Origin: Haplomitrium mnioides
Taxonomy: Eukaryota > Marchantiophyta > Haplomitriopsida > Calobryales
Direction: 5' to 3'
NCBI GenBank assembly: GCA_049999725.1
Contig: JBNGIS010035630.1
Coordinates: forward strand, 1 to 64,000
Length of the DNA: 64,000 nucleotides
Shown here: one piece after another, positions 33,737-43,820 of the stretch
Numbering within the stretch: the stretch's first letter is position 1
Layout of the letters: the number at the start of each line of letters is the position of its first letter
Notes under the pieces: generated by a model
What the model saw: only the letters and a program-made list of their open reading frames with translations
Told to the model about the DNA's origin: nothing
Databases searched by the model: none
Position numbers and translations under genes: made by a program

Positions 33737-35329
33737 TCGGTATTGCGCTGCCTTACGGGGGTCGCATCGACCTCCAAATCAATTCGATTCTCCTCTAATT
33801 CTCTAAGCACGTCCTTCATACCTGTATGACTCCATGCAAATATGCCACTGTAATTTGCTAGGGTCTGCATGAAAGTTCTCTCAGCTCCTCTGTTTAGGAC
33901 AAAGCCAAGCTGGAATATCCTCCCAACGGAAACCGTTATCTCTCGGTACTGCTCCGCCCTAATGACCTCCACTTTGTTCCTGTTCATGGAATCACAATAT
34001 GACTCCAAGTGGGTGAGCCTTAGGCCCTCTGCAGCAGGCTTCTTGTCATGTTCCCTTATCCCCCCTTGGTGGTCAACCTCCCTTGAAATGATGGTTGCAG
34101 CCGACTCCACTATTCGATTGGTTTCATGGCTGGAAGTGGATGCCTTTGACTCCCCTTTTTAGGTAGGTCCAGCATTGAGGATTGACAATCCTGACCCTAC
34201 TTCCTTTGTTTCCCAAACCTCAAATAAAGAGGTCTCCAACTGATTCACTTTTGTTTCAGCCTTGCCCACAAAATCTGCCTATGTCATGTCGCTCACCAAT
34301 TTCAACCAGTAAGTGTCCTCGTCCTCCGACTCTTCTTCCATTAACCACTCAGTGTCGTACTCTTTGTCCTTTGTGGTCTCCCCCTAATATGGAACAGGTC
34401 CGTAATGCACCACGGTCTTTCTTGGCCCGAACACTAATATATCACTTTGGCACCATATAACCACGACCTTCTAATTAACACATGGTATAGGGAACTCCTA
34501 GCCGGCCTTATAACCAGGTAGTTCAGGGCAAACTCCTTTCCTCCAATCTAGGTTGGCACCTTCAGCAAGGCCCCCAAGGGCTTAACCCTAGACCTGTGAG
34601 CCAACCACATAATTGTTTCGGTTGGTTGGAAAGTCTTGAAGCCAAGACGGTGGGAGGTCTCCTGAACCATGATATTCACTCATGCCCCTCCATCCACACG
34701 CATCAAGGACAGAGTACACCTTGCAATCTGGATGTCTATCTCAGTGGCTCCTTTATCCTTATAGATCATCCTCAAGTCGGCAGTGGTGCCCACCGTGGGG
34801 AGCTTCCTTTTCCACCTAGTGCTTATGAGTAGCTCCTAGAGCTGCCTCTTGTATATCGGACTGTCCTTGATCAACTCACCCACTGTCGTTGTGACCAGGC
34901 AGTCCTTTACATCCCTTTGGATGATGTAGGGCACAAGAGGGTTGGGCGTTGGTGGGGGCGCCGAGTCTTGTTTCGCGTGCTCGACGGCATTTTTACGATT
35001 GACCTTGTGCAGGGTCTTATCAGCCACTTGCTGAGTTCTAGCTGCCTATAGGGCCTCCAGTTGCTTCTTCACTTCCTCCTCCTTCTTCGGATAGAATAAC
35101 TTAGGGTGCTCCCTCTTGTAATCTGAATCCTCCTCAGTGAGGAGCATGTTTGCAGTCCTCTCCTTCTTCCGAGCCTGCTTGGCTTTCCTCTTTGCTTGGC
35201 CCTAGCTGCTGCCGTGGTGGCCACTCTGTAGCAGTCCTCTTCCACCACCATCTCCACTCTTGGAAGTTCTGTCCTATGCTCCCAAGCGGTGGTCACCAAG
35301 TTGATTGCTGTCGAAGGTGGTGCCTGCTA
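33737..35329 (-). pseudogene. pro: E2 protease and spacers, broken
   Basis: 33,733-34,110 is the pre-RT spacer and keeps a FAWSH motif (NYSGIFAWSHTGMKDVL) and the VRQR lead-in to RT. The protease lies at about 34,440-34,830 on the minus strand, with VDGGA-VNIM near 34,685 and a broken LIRRSWL partner near 34,460. Its lead-in RDVKDCLVTTTVGELIKDSP (34,836-34,930) matches E1 almost word for word. 35,060-35,300 is a basic linker with EDCYRVA. Several stops interrupt. Confidence 0.8.
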
Positions 35330-36691
35330 GGCCGGATTGGAAGGCAACTCTTGCCTTCTAGGGTGGGGACAATTACTAACCAGATGCCCTTCCTTCTTGC
35401 AGTTGGTACATAATGAGGCTGGCATGCCATATCCTTGCTTCTTGGGCTCCAAACAATTAGGGGAAATGTGGCCTAGCTGCCCACAATTCCAACATACCAT
35501 CACCCTTGTCTAGTTTGGACCGGTCCTTGACCCTTCTGTTTGAGCATGCCCCCATGTTGCTGATTGGCCAGGCACTAGATTGACCGGTCTGCCTACCATC
35601 GTTCGGGGCTGGCTGACCACCTGGTACACGAGCTCGGGTGGGTCTTCTTGCACATACTCCACCTCTTCATGGCACCACTCGGGTGGATCCTCCCTTACAT
35701 AATGAACATGTGTCCCATCCATAGGACATTCTTGTGGGGAGTGCCCATAGGTTCTGCACTTCACACACCATACATACGCTCTTCGTGCCAACAATGTTTT
35801 TCCCTCTAGCTTCAGGCCTACAAAATGGATTGTCATGGCCTCCAATTTTGCATTAATCTCCTCTATGGGGTCTTTCACCCCCCTCCTTTTGCTGGTCTCT
35901 ACCCCAACGCCTCTATCATGGCACCGATGGGCCTTTCTCTCCTTGGCCTCCTTATGCTTGTCATGTTTCTTGCCCCTCTTCTCTTTGGGCTCTTTTTTCT
36001 TCCAGCTCCTCTTCTTCTTTCGCCTCTTATGAGACCTTTCATCCTATGAGATTTCAGGGCTGCTCTCGCTCTCCGACTTAGACTCTGAAGAGGAACTAGC
36101 GTCAAAGCTATCCTCTTGACTAGAACTCTCCGAAGAAATGTCAAACTCATCCCTCCTCTTCGTCTTTCTCTTCGAGCTTGCCACCTCAGCCTTGATATAG
36201 AATTGGGCTTCTTCCATTGCTTGTTCAAGGCATGTGGGTTTGGATCTCCTCACCCAGGCCCCTAAACTTTCGGGCAGTGCTAAAATGAACTAGGAGGTAA
36301 GCATCCCATCTAATGCAGGGGGGTTGATCTTCCGGGCCAGTTGCTAGAATCGTTGTAGAAATTTCCGCACTGATTCGGTTTTCTTCATCTCCATTTGGCC
36401 AATCTTGATCAAGGCCTCCGATTCCACTCATATTTTCCTGAATTCCTTCAGGAAGGTTACCTTGAAAGTGTCCTAATTCTTTTTGGTGGCCTCTGGTAAA
36501 GTTTGCTACCAGGGACTAGCCTCTCCCTTCAACACCCCAGGTAAAATGACCTCCTCGATGAGGTTCTCTCCATTGGCTCAAGTTGTGCCCTCAAACTCAT
36601 CCAACCACTCATCAGGATACTCTATGGTAGATCCCTGAAATGTTTTGTATCTGAACCATGACCTCTGTGTCACATGTTCTATATTGGCCAT
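35330..36691 (-). pseudogene. gag: E2 gag, broken, three intact CCHC knuckles
   Basis: The probable start is the MAN methionine at 36,691 (MANIEHVTQRSWFRYKTFQG), matching E1; an upstream ATG at 36,862 in the same frame lacks support. Capsid wording: ALIKIGQMEMKKTESVRKF and ARKINPPALDGMLTS (36,300-36,420). A Ser/Asp/Glu-rich and Lys/Arg-rich linker spans 35,900-36,180. Knuckles: CVKCRTYGHSPQEC (near 35,750), CWNCGQLGHISPNC (near 35,470) and CTNCKKEGHLVSNC (near 35,390). All three keep CCHC, in contrast with E1. Several TAG/TAA codons break the frame. Confidence 0.9.
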
Positions 36692-36909
36692 TGGGGTGGT
36701 GGGTTGTATGGAACAAGGAGCTCTAACCGCAATTCCCAAGCTTCTTCCCCTTCTGAGCAAGATCCTTCCTTTATCTAAACAGGTCAACCACCTTGGATGA
36801 TCTCCTTCCACTTTTGGTGCTAGGCTGCTCCCAGAGTTCCAGAATTCTTTCCCTGGCTCCACTATTCACTTAACAAAATAATGCAAGGTTAATCTCCAGA
36901 ACTCTTTTG

Positions 36910-36926
36910 TCCCACCACGATTGCCA
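36910..36926 (-). other. Primer-binding site of E2
   Basis: Coding strand TGGCAATCGTGGTGGGA begins 11 bases after the 5' LTR, the same spacing as in E1. It differs in the centre from E1 and family 3 (CTAGAAG), so E2 may prime from another tRNA or the site has drifted. Confidence 0.6.
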
Positions 36927-36936
36927 GAAAAATGTT

Positions 36937-39900
36937 TGTTAGCCATGTGGTAAAACCCTTATCTCCTTTCCGACCGATTTACACGCATTTAAGAGCTGAC
37001 TTGTGTTTCGGGACCTTTTATGGGAGGGCCTTTGCACCAATTTGACCCCAACGCCTACTTACCCACTCTGGAGTAACTACCAACCCGCCATACAACAACC
37101 AAGGACAACACATTCATTCACACATCCACAACCAACACCTACTCTTCCGTTGCAACCAATAGACCCGAATAGCATTTCATAATATTTCAGTGGTCCATAG
37201 TTAATCCCACTTTAATGAGCCTCTAGCTTGTCCTCCTTCCAATGCCAACAGATGCAAGTCACACCCCTTGGTTAGGCCTAAACCTCTAATGGTGCCACTT
37301 TGGAAGAGAGTGGCAAACAAAACAGGGGATTTGATTCTTGTATGAGATGGCCTAGTTGCAAGTTATCTCCTTGAGGTCTTAAGAAGTTCCTCTTTACCTC
37401 CCAGCCCTTTTCATTGACCAACAATTGCTTTAGCAGCAAACTTGCTCATTCACACTCACTTCCCAACTGCACACATAAATAGACTGAGGTACCGCTAAAG
37501 GCAATCTGAAATATAATTCGGGAGTCCACAATTGGACCCAATCACCTTGTAAACAAAATGAGAACAAATCCTAGCGTCTGAAATACCACAATTCAATGTT
37601 AAAGACTCTAGCTTCCCCTTCGCAGGGTGTTCTCGGGGTCTAAACAAGTGGAATGTAGGTGTACTCCAAATTCTAAGAGCTTCACAAAAAATACAAATAG
37701 AGCACAAATCTAACTAATGCACACGAACATAGATATGAGCACATGTACGCTGCTTTGCCAACATTGTAGGCCCTTCAACGTCCCAAGATCCAAGCTTTCC
37801 AGCAGAATTCACTTCACCTCGAATCAGGAACTCCAATCTTCCTTCAATTCCCCAACCACGTACTCTCCTCCTAATAGTTTTTCTACTTTTCTTGCGAGAA
37901 GCCCTGAATTTACTTCCTCATGCTCAAAAGAGGATTTCTTTAATTTCCACCTTTGGAAGACAGTCACCTTGATTGGTGGCCACCCACTCCACCACAAGAT
38001 TTGAATGGATCTTCTTCACAGTGTGCGGGCACTAACGCAACCACTCCTCTCTTGGCTCCACTTGGGAAATTCGACCAAAAACACCCCCGAGCGCCCTTGG
38101 GATTGATGCTCCTCCACAGACGATGTTAAGACAACCCCAAGATCCCCCCTTAGCAGCCTCTCCCGAATTCAAGACAAAAAGAATCCCCTTCAGCTTCAAG
38201 TAGCAATACACCTTCAAATGTTGGTCCACCTGCAGCGATGAGTACACTTGGATTGCTTGAGACTCTAGAGCTCCACGCGCAACGATTCTCAGTGCCCCTC
38301 TAGTCCACCTCCACCCCCGCTAGTCCCCTTGCACAAGTCCACTTGCCTCCCGTGAATCTTCTCTTGAATTCTTTCCTCCTTTCCTTGCTGCGTTTTCCTC
38401 TCGAAGATAGCTTGCACACCTCAATTTTGCATATTCATTAACCCCCCAAACATCGCAGCAACCCAATCTAAAACCCCTTATGTGTGCACATCCCCCTCCA
38501 GCGTTTCTTGTTAAAGATCGTCTCTTTCCTCCCCGTGGGACTTGGTCATTTTTCCCATTAGCAACTATTTCTTGGCGCGGTGACACCTGTCAGTACGGTC
38601 AAGGGCTGGTCCGCAATTCAACGGGGTGCCCCGCAGTTCCACCATGTCACGGTAAGACCACCTCAGTGGAGATCGAAGGTATGTCATGATGTACGCTGAT
38701 CTATATTAGTGAATCGAGGAAGGTGAGGGAGTCACTACTTGTTTGCCCCGACGTAGTAATCTTGGTGACGATCCAAAGCCTCTGAAGGGATCTGTTCTGC
38801 AGCGAGATCCGAAGATATACGTCCAAAGAGTGATAGGCCCGCTAATCAACCAGCAGATTGAATGCCCGGCGTATCTTGCAGACTGATCCTCAGCAATCCG
38901 TTGGCCGATCTACAATTTTCCTAGGTTGCTCCTCAATTTCCCTTTGGCTGCCTACCCCCTGCCACGTCTCCGAAATTCTCCATGGACTCCTGCAAAGCGC
39001 CATGTTTCCGCTGCCTCCCACGGACTGCTCCAAGGCCGCCACATTTCCGATTTCGCGCCGTACGCCGCCGCCCGCAAGGTGGAAGTTGGATAGCCACTGC
39101 CCCCTTGATTTTGAAGTTGACAACCTTCCAATGGATCCCGCAGACTCCTCCCATTCTGCCACGTCTCCGAAATTCTCCACGGACTCATGCAAGGCTGCCA
39201 CGTTTCCGATGTCACGCCGTCCACCGCCACTCGCAAGGTGGAAGTTGGACCGTCGCTGCCCCTTTGATTTCAAAGTTGATTGCCTTCGGATGGATCCAGT
39301 GGACTCCTCACAGTGTGCCACATCTTCGATGTCTCCCACGGATTCCTTGAAGTCACCATGTCTCCGAAATTCTCCACGGACTCCTACAAGGGTGCCACGT
39401 TTTCCATGTCGTGCTGTCCATCGTTGCCCCCTTGATTCCGAATTTGACTGCCTTCCGATGGATCCCACAAACTCCTCACAGTCTGCCACGTCTCTGATGT
39501 CTCTGACGGATTCTCCTAAGTCGCCACATCTCCGAAATTCTCCACGGACTCCTGCAAAGTGCCACGTTTCCGCTGACTCCCTCAAAGTGTACCTTTCGAG
39601 GTTTCCCACGAACACCTCCTAAGATGCCACGTTTCCGCTGTCTCCTCCGGATTCCCCAAAGTCACCACATCCTCGAAGTTCTCCACGGACACCTCCTAGG
39701 CTGCCACGTCTATGATGTCGCGTAGTCTTGTGCTGCCCGCAAAGTGGAAGTTGGACCACCATAGTTGATCTGACTTTTTGAAGTTGACTCAAGGATCCAA
39801 AGTAGACTAACTCCTGAAATATCCCGCGGAATCCTTCTAAGTTAAACCTTCCGTAGCATCCCTCGGCTCCTTTGAAGCCGCCACGTTTTGGAAGTCTTCC

Positions 39901-40569
39901 ATAGCTTGCTCCAAAGTTGCCACGTCTCCAAAGTTTCTCTCGGACTCCGCCCAGTGTTCTCTCAGACTCGCTGCGTTCAAAGTGTCAGTTTTCGACTTCC
40001 GCCTTGCTTACATCCTCAGTGCAGCTGCCTCCATATCAATTCCTTCCAACCCCCCTTTGCGCGATTCTTCTCCTTGTTGCGAAGCTCCCACTGCGACAAA
40101 TCTCTCCTCCTCGAATCCTTTCGGGTCTCCTCCTTCCCTACTCGCGTCCTTGCTGGGTTTATGGCCTTCTTGCAGCCCCTGGATCAATCCGCTCGCATTC
40201 TGCCAACTCTCTCATCAACGACCTGCCCCGCCCTGATTTCCTCCTTGGCATCTGAAATTCCTCTCCCTCTTTCTTGCTCACTCAGCCCTGCTTCCATCTT
40301 GATTTGCTACGAGTCCATATGCACCACCTTGCTTGCATTCCTTTTTCATCTAACTCCTCTCAATTTCAAAGGGCTCCTCCATTGAAGTGCATGATTCGTG
40401 ACATAAAATGGGGAAAACGGAAAAGGAAAGGACAAGGAGAGAGGGAAGAGAGGGGAAGGATGGAATGATAAAAAAATATAACAAAATAATATAAACTGAA
40501 AGAATAAACTAAACTTTAAGCTCAGTAATCACAAAATTTAGAAAAAAACTCAAAAACACCCGACCGACA
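36937..40569 (-). repeat. 5' LTR of E2
   Basis: 3,633 bp without gaps, aligning with 27,016-30,926. Plus-strand start TGTTAGCC, end CGACCGACA. It carries the repeat array at 38,930-39,770, the conserved LTR block near 37,855-38,030 and a degenerate TATA position (GGGGTTTTAGATTGG near 38,470). Frames of 254 and 241 codons on opposite strands across 38,858-39,622 come from the repeats. Confidence 0.93.
38930..39770. repeat. Tandem repeats inside E2 5' LTR
   Basis: CAAGGTGGAAGTTGGA at about 39,076 and 39,233 and CAAAGTGGAAGTTGGACC at about 39,738, with repeated CCACGGACTCCTGCAA and CCACGTTTCCG boxes between. The unit number differs from the 3' LTR, so the array changed after insertion or was misassembled. 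Confidence 0.85.
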
Positions 40570-41060
40570 TGATGCTCTAAGTGGTTGTGCCATGTGAGGG
40601 CTGCAAAGATTGGTGTCGTAGAGACATGATGTGAGCAAATTTTGGTACTATACAGGCCAAGTGGGGATAACAAGAATGATTCTTGTAAGTCAAAGCCTGT
40701 TGCTATTGGACTCAAGATATGGAGGACTTCTGTGTCTTGAAAAAGTTTGGTTTGAATGTGTAAAGTGTTTTGTCATATATCTTGGAAACTGATGAGGTTT
40801 TTGGTTGCTGCAGGTGCATAAATGGTGAATTGGATATCCAATTTGGTGACGTTTGGAAAGAGTATAATGGCTGGACCATGTCTTTCTTTAATTTGATTGT
40901 GGCCGGTGATCATGGTCATAGGCCTGAAAGAAGGTTTAATCGATGACAAGTTATTTTGGTCTTGCAATATAGTGTTCGAAGATCCGCTATCTACAATGCA
41001 GCTTATCTCATATTTTTTTTCCTTGGTTTGAAAAAGAGGAGTGAGTCATGTGACTCTTAG
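40570..41060 (-). pseudogene. CopA protease and pre-integrase region
   Basis: The minus frame 40,967-40,773 reads the protease: the active-site D-S-G lies near 40,985-41,000 just before LQDQNNLSSIKPS, and IQFTIYAPAATKNLISFQDI is the conserved end. 40,715-40,570 then gives the GAG-pre-integrase zinc motif start (TWHNHLEH), cut by E2 after it. A stretch of stops lies between. The protease would mature the copia polyprotein. Confidence 0.82.
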
Positions 41061-42093
41061 GATGTAGATTGTATGATGGATATTCATCCATGTGTGTCAA
41101 TTCCAATAAGTTACGGTGTACCTCATTATTGAAAGTTTAATGCTCTGTTGGTATAGGCGTGCTAGGTGTGCAGGTACCTTGCAAGTAGGCTAACTGTGGC
41201 TACAAGTGCCACAGCGATTGCAGAATGTTTGTGGTTGGCACGAATGAGCTTGAGTTTGTCGACCTCTATTGGGTTGCCTGCCTCCTCTATTGGTCCATGT
41301 ACGTTGTTGAGCGCATTCTGGTGTTGCCGATCTGCGACACTCAGTATGTCAATCCCTATTGTTGGGGGTCAAAGGTCAACTAGTGTTTGGGTGGGTGGTG
41401 CTCCCCCTAAATCTGGAGTGTCCCCTTCCTCTGCCTATGGAGAAATCGTTGTTTATGGAGCGGGGATATTGTCTAGTCCCTGTATAGTGTGATTTAGGGT
41501 TTTGTGGAGGTGCGGCAGACCTTGGGGGTCATTTCTTCGCATTTTCCATGAGGAGGAGTTCATGCTTTTCAGCAAGTAGTATGTATGCTATGAGTTCAGA
41601 GTATCAAGTGAATTGCATGTTGTGATATTGTGATGCTAGAATGAGATTGCTCATAGGGAAAGTCGATATAGTCTTCTCAATTTGCTCTTCGTTAGTCATG
41701 GGATGACCACAGATTGCCAATTGTGAGACAATGCAGAACAATTCACTATTGTAATTGACTATGGGCGTATGGTCTTGAACGTGGAGATTAATCCAGTCGT
41801 GTCTTGCTAAAGGGAGGATATGCTTGCTAGATGATAAAATCGTAATCTTAGTTCTTCCCAAAGTAGGTAGGGACTGTTGTAGTTCAGGTATTGGAGTCTA
41901 AAAGGTTCTACTAGATGGTGTCGAATCAAAATGAGGGCTCTCGCTGCATCACGAGGGCTTATCTCGTCATTCGTGTTGAGTATTTCACGAATGCCCTTTA
42001 TGTCATGTATGTTGTGACATCTAGTGACCATGATGAATAATTGGAGCCGTCCAATCTCAGTGCGTAGAATTTCAGAGATGCTATAGATGCCAT
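41061..42093 (-). pseudogene. gag: CopA gag with CCHC knuckle, broken
   Basis: Starts at ATG 42,093 (MASIASLKFYALRLDGSNYSSWSLDV), the normal copia GAG N terminus; a frameshift follows and 42,031-41,807 and 41,861-41,604 carry ARALILIRHHL, LLWEELRLRFYHL, LARHDWINLHVQDH and LAICGHPMTNEEQIEKT. A zinc knuckle CNRCGTCSHSxPTC with one stop lies near 41,180-41,225. This is the same family as the remnant at 2,103-2,919. Gag would form the particle. Confidence 0.87.
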
Positions 42094-42260
42094 TTGCAGG
42101 TCAGTGCTCTATTTTTTTGGGAATACTTGTAAATAAGTGAGGTGAACCAGAATATCTTACGAATGCAGCGGCAGGGTCAGGGCGGCAATTGTTCTGTTCT
42201 TTATACAGGTTGGTGATCGATCCAAAATTCGGTTGATCACAGACCCGTGTACCTGCTTAT
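42094..42260 (-). other. CopA leader and 5' LTR remnant
   Basis: Just upstream of gag the coding strand reads ATAGAGCACTGACC, which fits the end of the usual initiator-Met primer site (TGGTATCAGAGC) with its first half mutated. Beyond it, CTGTATAAAGAACAGAAC near 42,205 looks like the LTR TATA region. The LTR start is not recognisable. Confidence 0.45.
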
Positions 42261-43667
42261 GTTTTCCGCTTTAAGTGAAAAAATGAAAATCTGAAACAAA
42301 ACACAGGAAAGAATCGATTGAATGCAAGTCAATTGGTATATACTACCAAAAAAATAAATGAGAAATTGATATTGCTCATAGATAAAGAGACTACCTTGTA
42401 TGGATGTGTATCTACTCCTACTGGTAGGCCTATAGTGTGTCCTCCCCAATCTTTTCCGTGTAAGAGCCTAGTGCCCCCAATCTTTGTTGTGCCGCTCTGC
42501 AACGCTTATTCTGGAAAAAGGACGAGATATGAAGTGTTGCAAGTATGACGAGATATTGGGTTTTACTCGTGGAGGTAACAGGGGTCAAGGTTTTTGGTTG
42601 GTATAAGTCGTCTGAGTCTCTACCAGAAATATTTCAGAGTCAAAGAGTATATCCCCTCTAAGGGTTGGATTTGTTTATAGAGAAAAGAATCAATAAAAAA
42701 TAAGCAAGAGTGGGTTGAAAAGATTGAACATTGGCGTTTTGGAAAATAAAGTGAAAGAACTTGACGTGACAAGATGTAGGTTGCCCTTGCGTTGGATGTC
42801 GATATAGTTATGTGTAGCAGCCTATGTGAAAGTATCTCTCACCAAAGATATATGTGACTGTGTCGTTGTTCAGAAAGGAGTCAAAATCACTGGAGTTTGC
42901 GTTGCCGCATAGATAGATAAGTGAAAATTGTGCACTCTGGGAGTAGACAAAAATAGGTAGGGTCTGATGTCAAGGTCACACATTGGTGTCAGATTGTATA
43001 AGGCGTTCGATGCAGGTAGGTGTAGAAATGCCTTGTCTCCCCTTGGTTTGTGATGGTGCTTCTGTCGTAAAAGACACCTAGGTTGTCGCTGAGTGACGGT
43101 AGAGAACCACAAGCAAGAAAGAGGGTAAACGAAGAATGAAAAAGGAATAATGAGAAGGTGGCAAGCTTGTATGCTTATCCTTCAGTGTTAGAGAGGAACG
43201 AAAAAGGGTAAGAGGAAAGAATGAAAAAGTTGAGTATAGGGGTGGAATAGCAAGCCTTTAACCCTGGTGTCAAAGAAGAGTGGGTGTACCCGTTGTCGCT
43301 ATTGTTTGCGCTAAATAGTTCTCAACAATGAGAAGGAGAAAATGCAAATCTCATGAAGAACCACGAACATAAGAAAAAAGAGAGAAAATGATAGTTTGTG
43401 CGTAAGTGAGAGGTTAGTATAGATGTGTAGCAATGGAAACACAAAAAAAAGGGAAAAATACGACCTGGTACATGTTGTCAAAGAGTAAGGAGGATGGAAA
43501 TCTTTATTCCGCCCTAGGTGAGGGACAAAAGGCAAACAAGAATGATACAATGTGGATCGACCTCGGGCAAGCACAAAATGTTGAGGTGCTCTCTTGAGGT
43601 CGACGAATGGAGAAAAGAGCAAACTAATGATGTTGTAACTGTGTGGAGGTTGTCAAATAAAGAAAAA
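42261..43667. other. Unassigned sequence
   Basis: About 1.4 kb with no domain on either strand. Open frames of 80-103 codons have no family wording. It sits where the right flank of CopA should be satellite, so it is probably part of another insertion. Confidence 0.4.
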
Positions 43668-43820
43668 AGATATTACTGCAACATCACATGAGGAAGTGAG
43701 GTCGCCAAACACAAAATAAGATATCACCCACAACGTCGCAGGAGGAAGTGGGGTTGCCGAACTAAGAAGAAGAAATCACCCATAACGTTGCAGGAGAAAG
43801 TGAGGTCGCCAAACAGAGAA
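43668..43820 (+). repeat. ~51-bp tandem repeat, three copies
   Basis: Copies start at 43,668, 43,718 and 43,770. Each has AAGATATCACCC (or variant), a CAACGTCGCAGGAGGAAGTG segment and GGTCGCCAAAC or GGTTGCCGAAC. Degenerate partial copies flank on both sides. Confidence 0.85.

Larger units (their letters stand above)
27016..40569 (-). mobile_element. Full-length degenerate Ty3/gypsy retrotransposon E2, nested in CopA
   Basis: 13,554 bp including 200 N. LTRs 27,016-30,926 and 36,937-40,569 start TGTCAGCC / TGTTAGCC and end CGATCGACA / CGACCGACA on the plus strand. PPT at 30,927, pol and gag on the minus strand, primer site at 36,910-36,926. The flanks AGATG (27,011-27,015) and TGATG (40,570-40,574) form a target duplication with one mismatch, and copia coding sequence continues on both sides. 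Related to E1 through shared ends, PPT, gag and pol. Younger than CopA by position. Coding capacity is broken throughout. Confidence 0.95.
23022..42260 (-). mobile_element. Ty1/copia element CopA, split by gypsy E2
   Basis: Minus-strand copia: 3' LTR fragment 23,022-23,150, PPT 23,151-23,160, RNase H and RT 23,576-25,689, integrase 25,690-27,015, then E2 (27,016-40,569), then pre-integrase and protease 40,570-41,060, nucleocapsid and gag 41,160-42,093, leader and 5' LTR remnant to about 42,260. Gag-PR-IN-RT-RNase H order is diagnostic of copia. Reading resumes across E2 at the same codon neighbourhood (the H-x-x-L-x-H pre-integrase motif on one side, the following LYRI segment on the other). 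Its outer flank on the left is satellite; on the right it is unassigned sequence, so one end has been rearranged. Confidence 0.88.

Noticed and set aside
38858-39622. 254-codon plus and 241-codon minus frames in the E2 5' LTR
   Set aside because: Mutually overlapping, repetitive and lacking any domain; same repeat as the other LTR.
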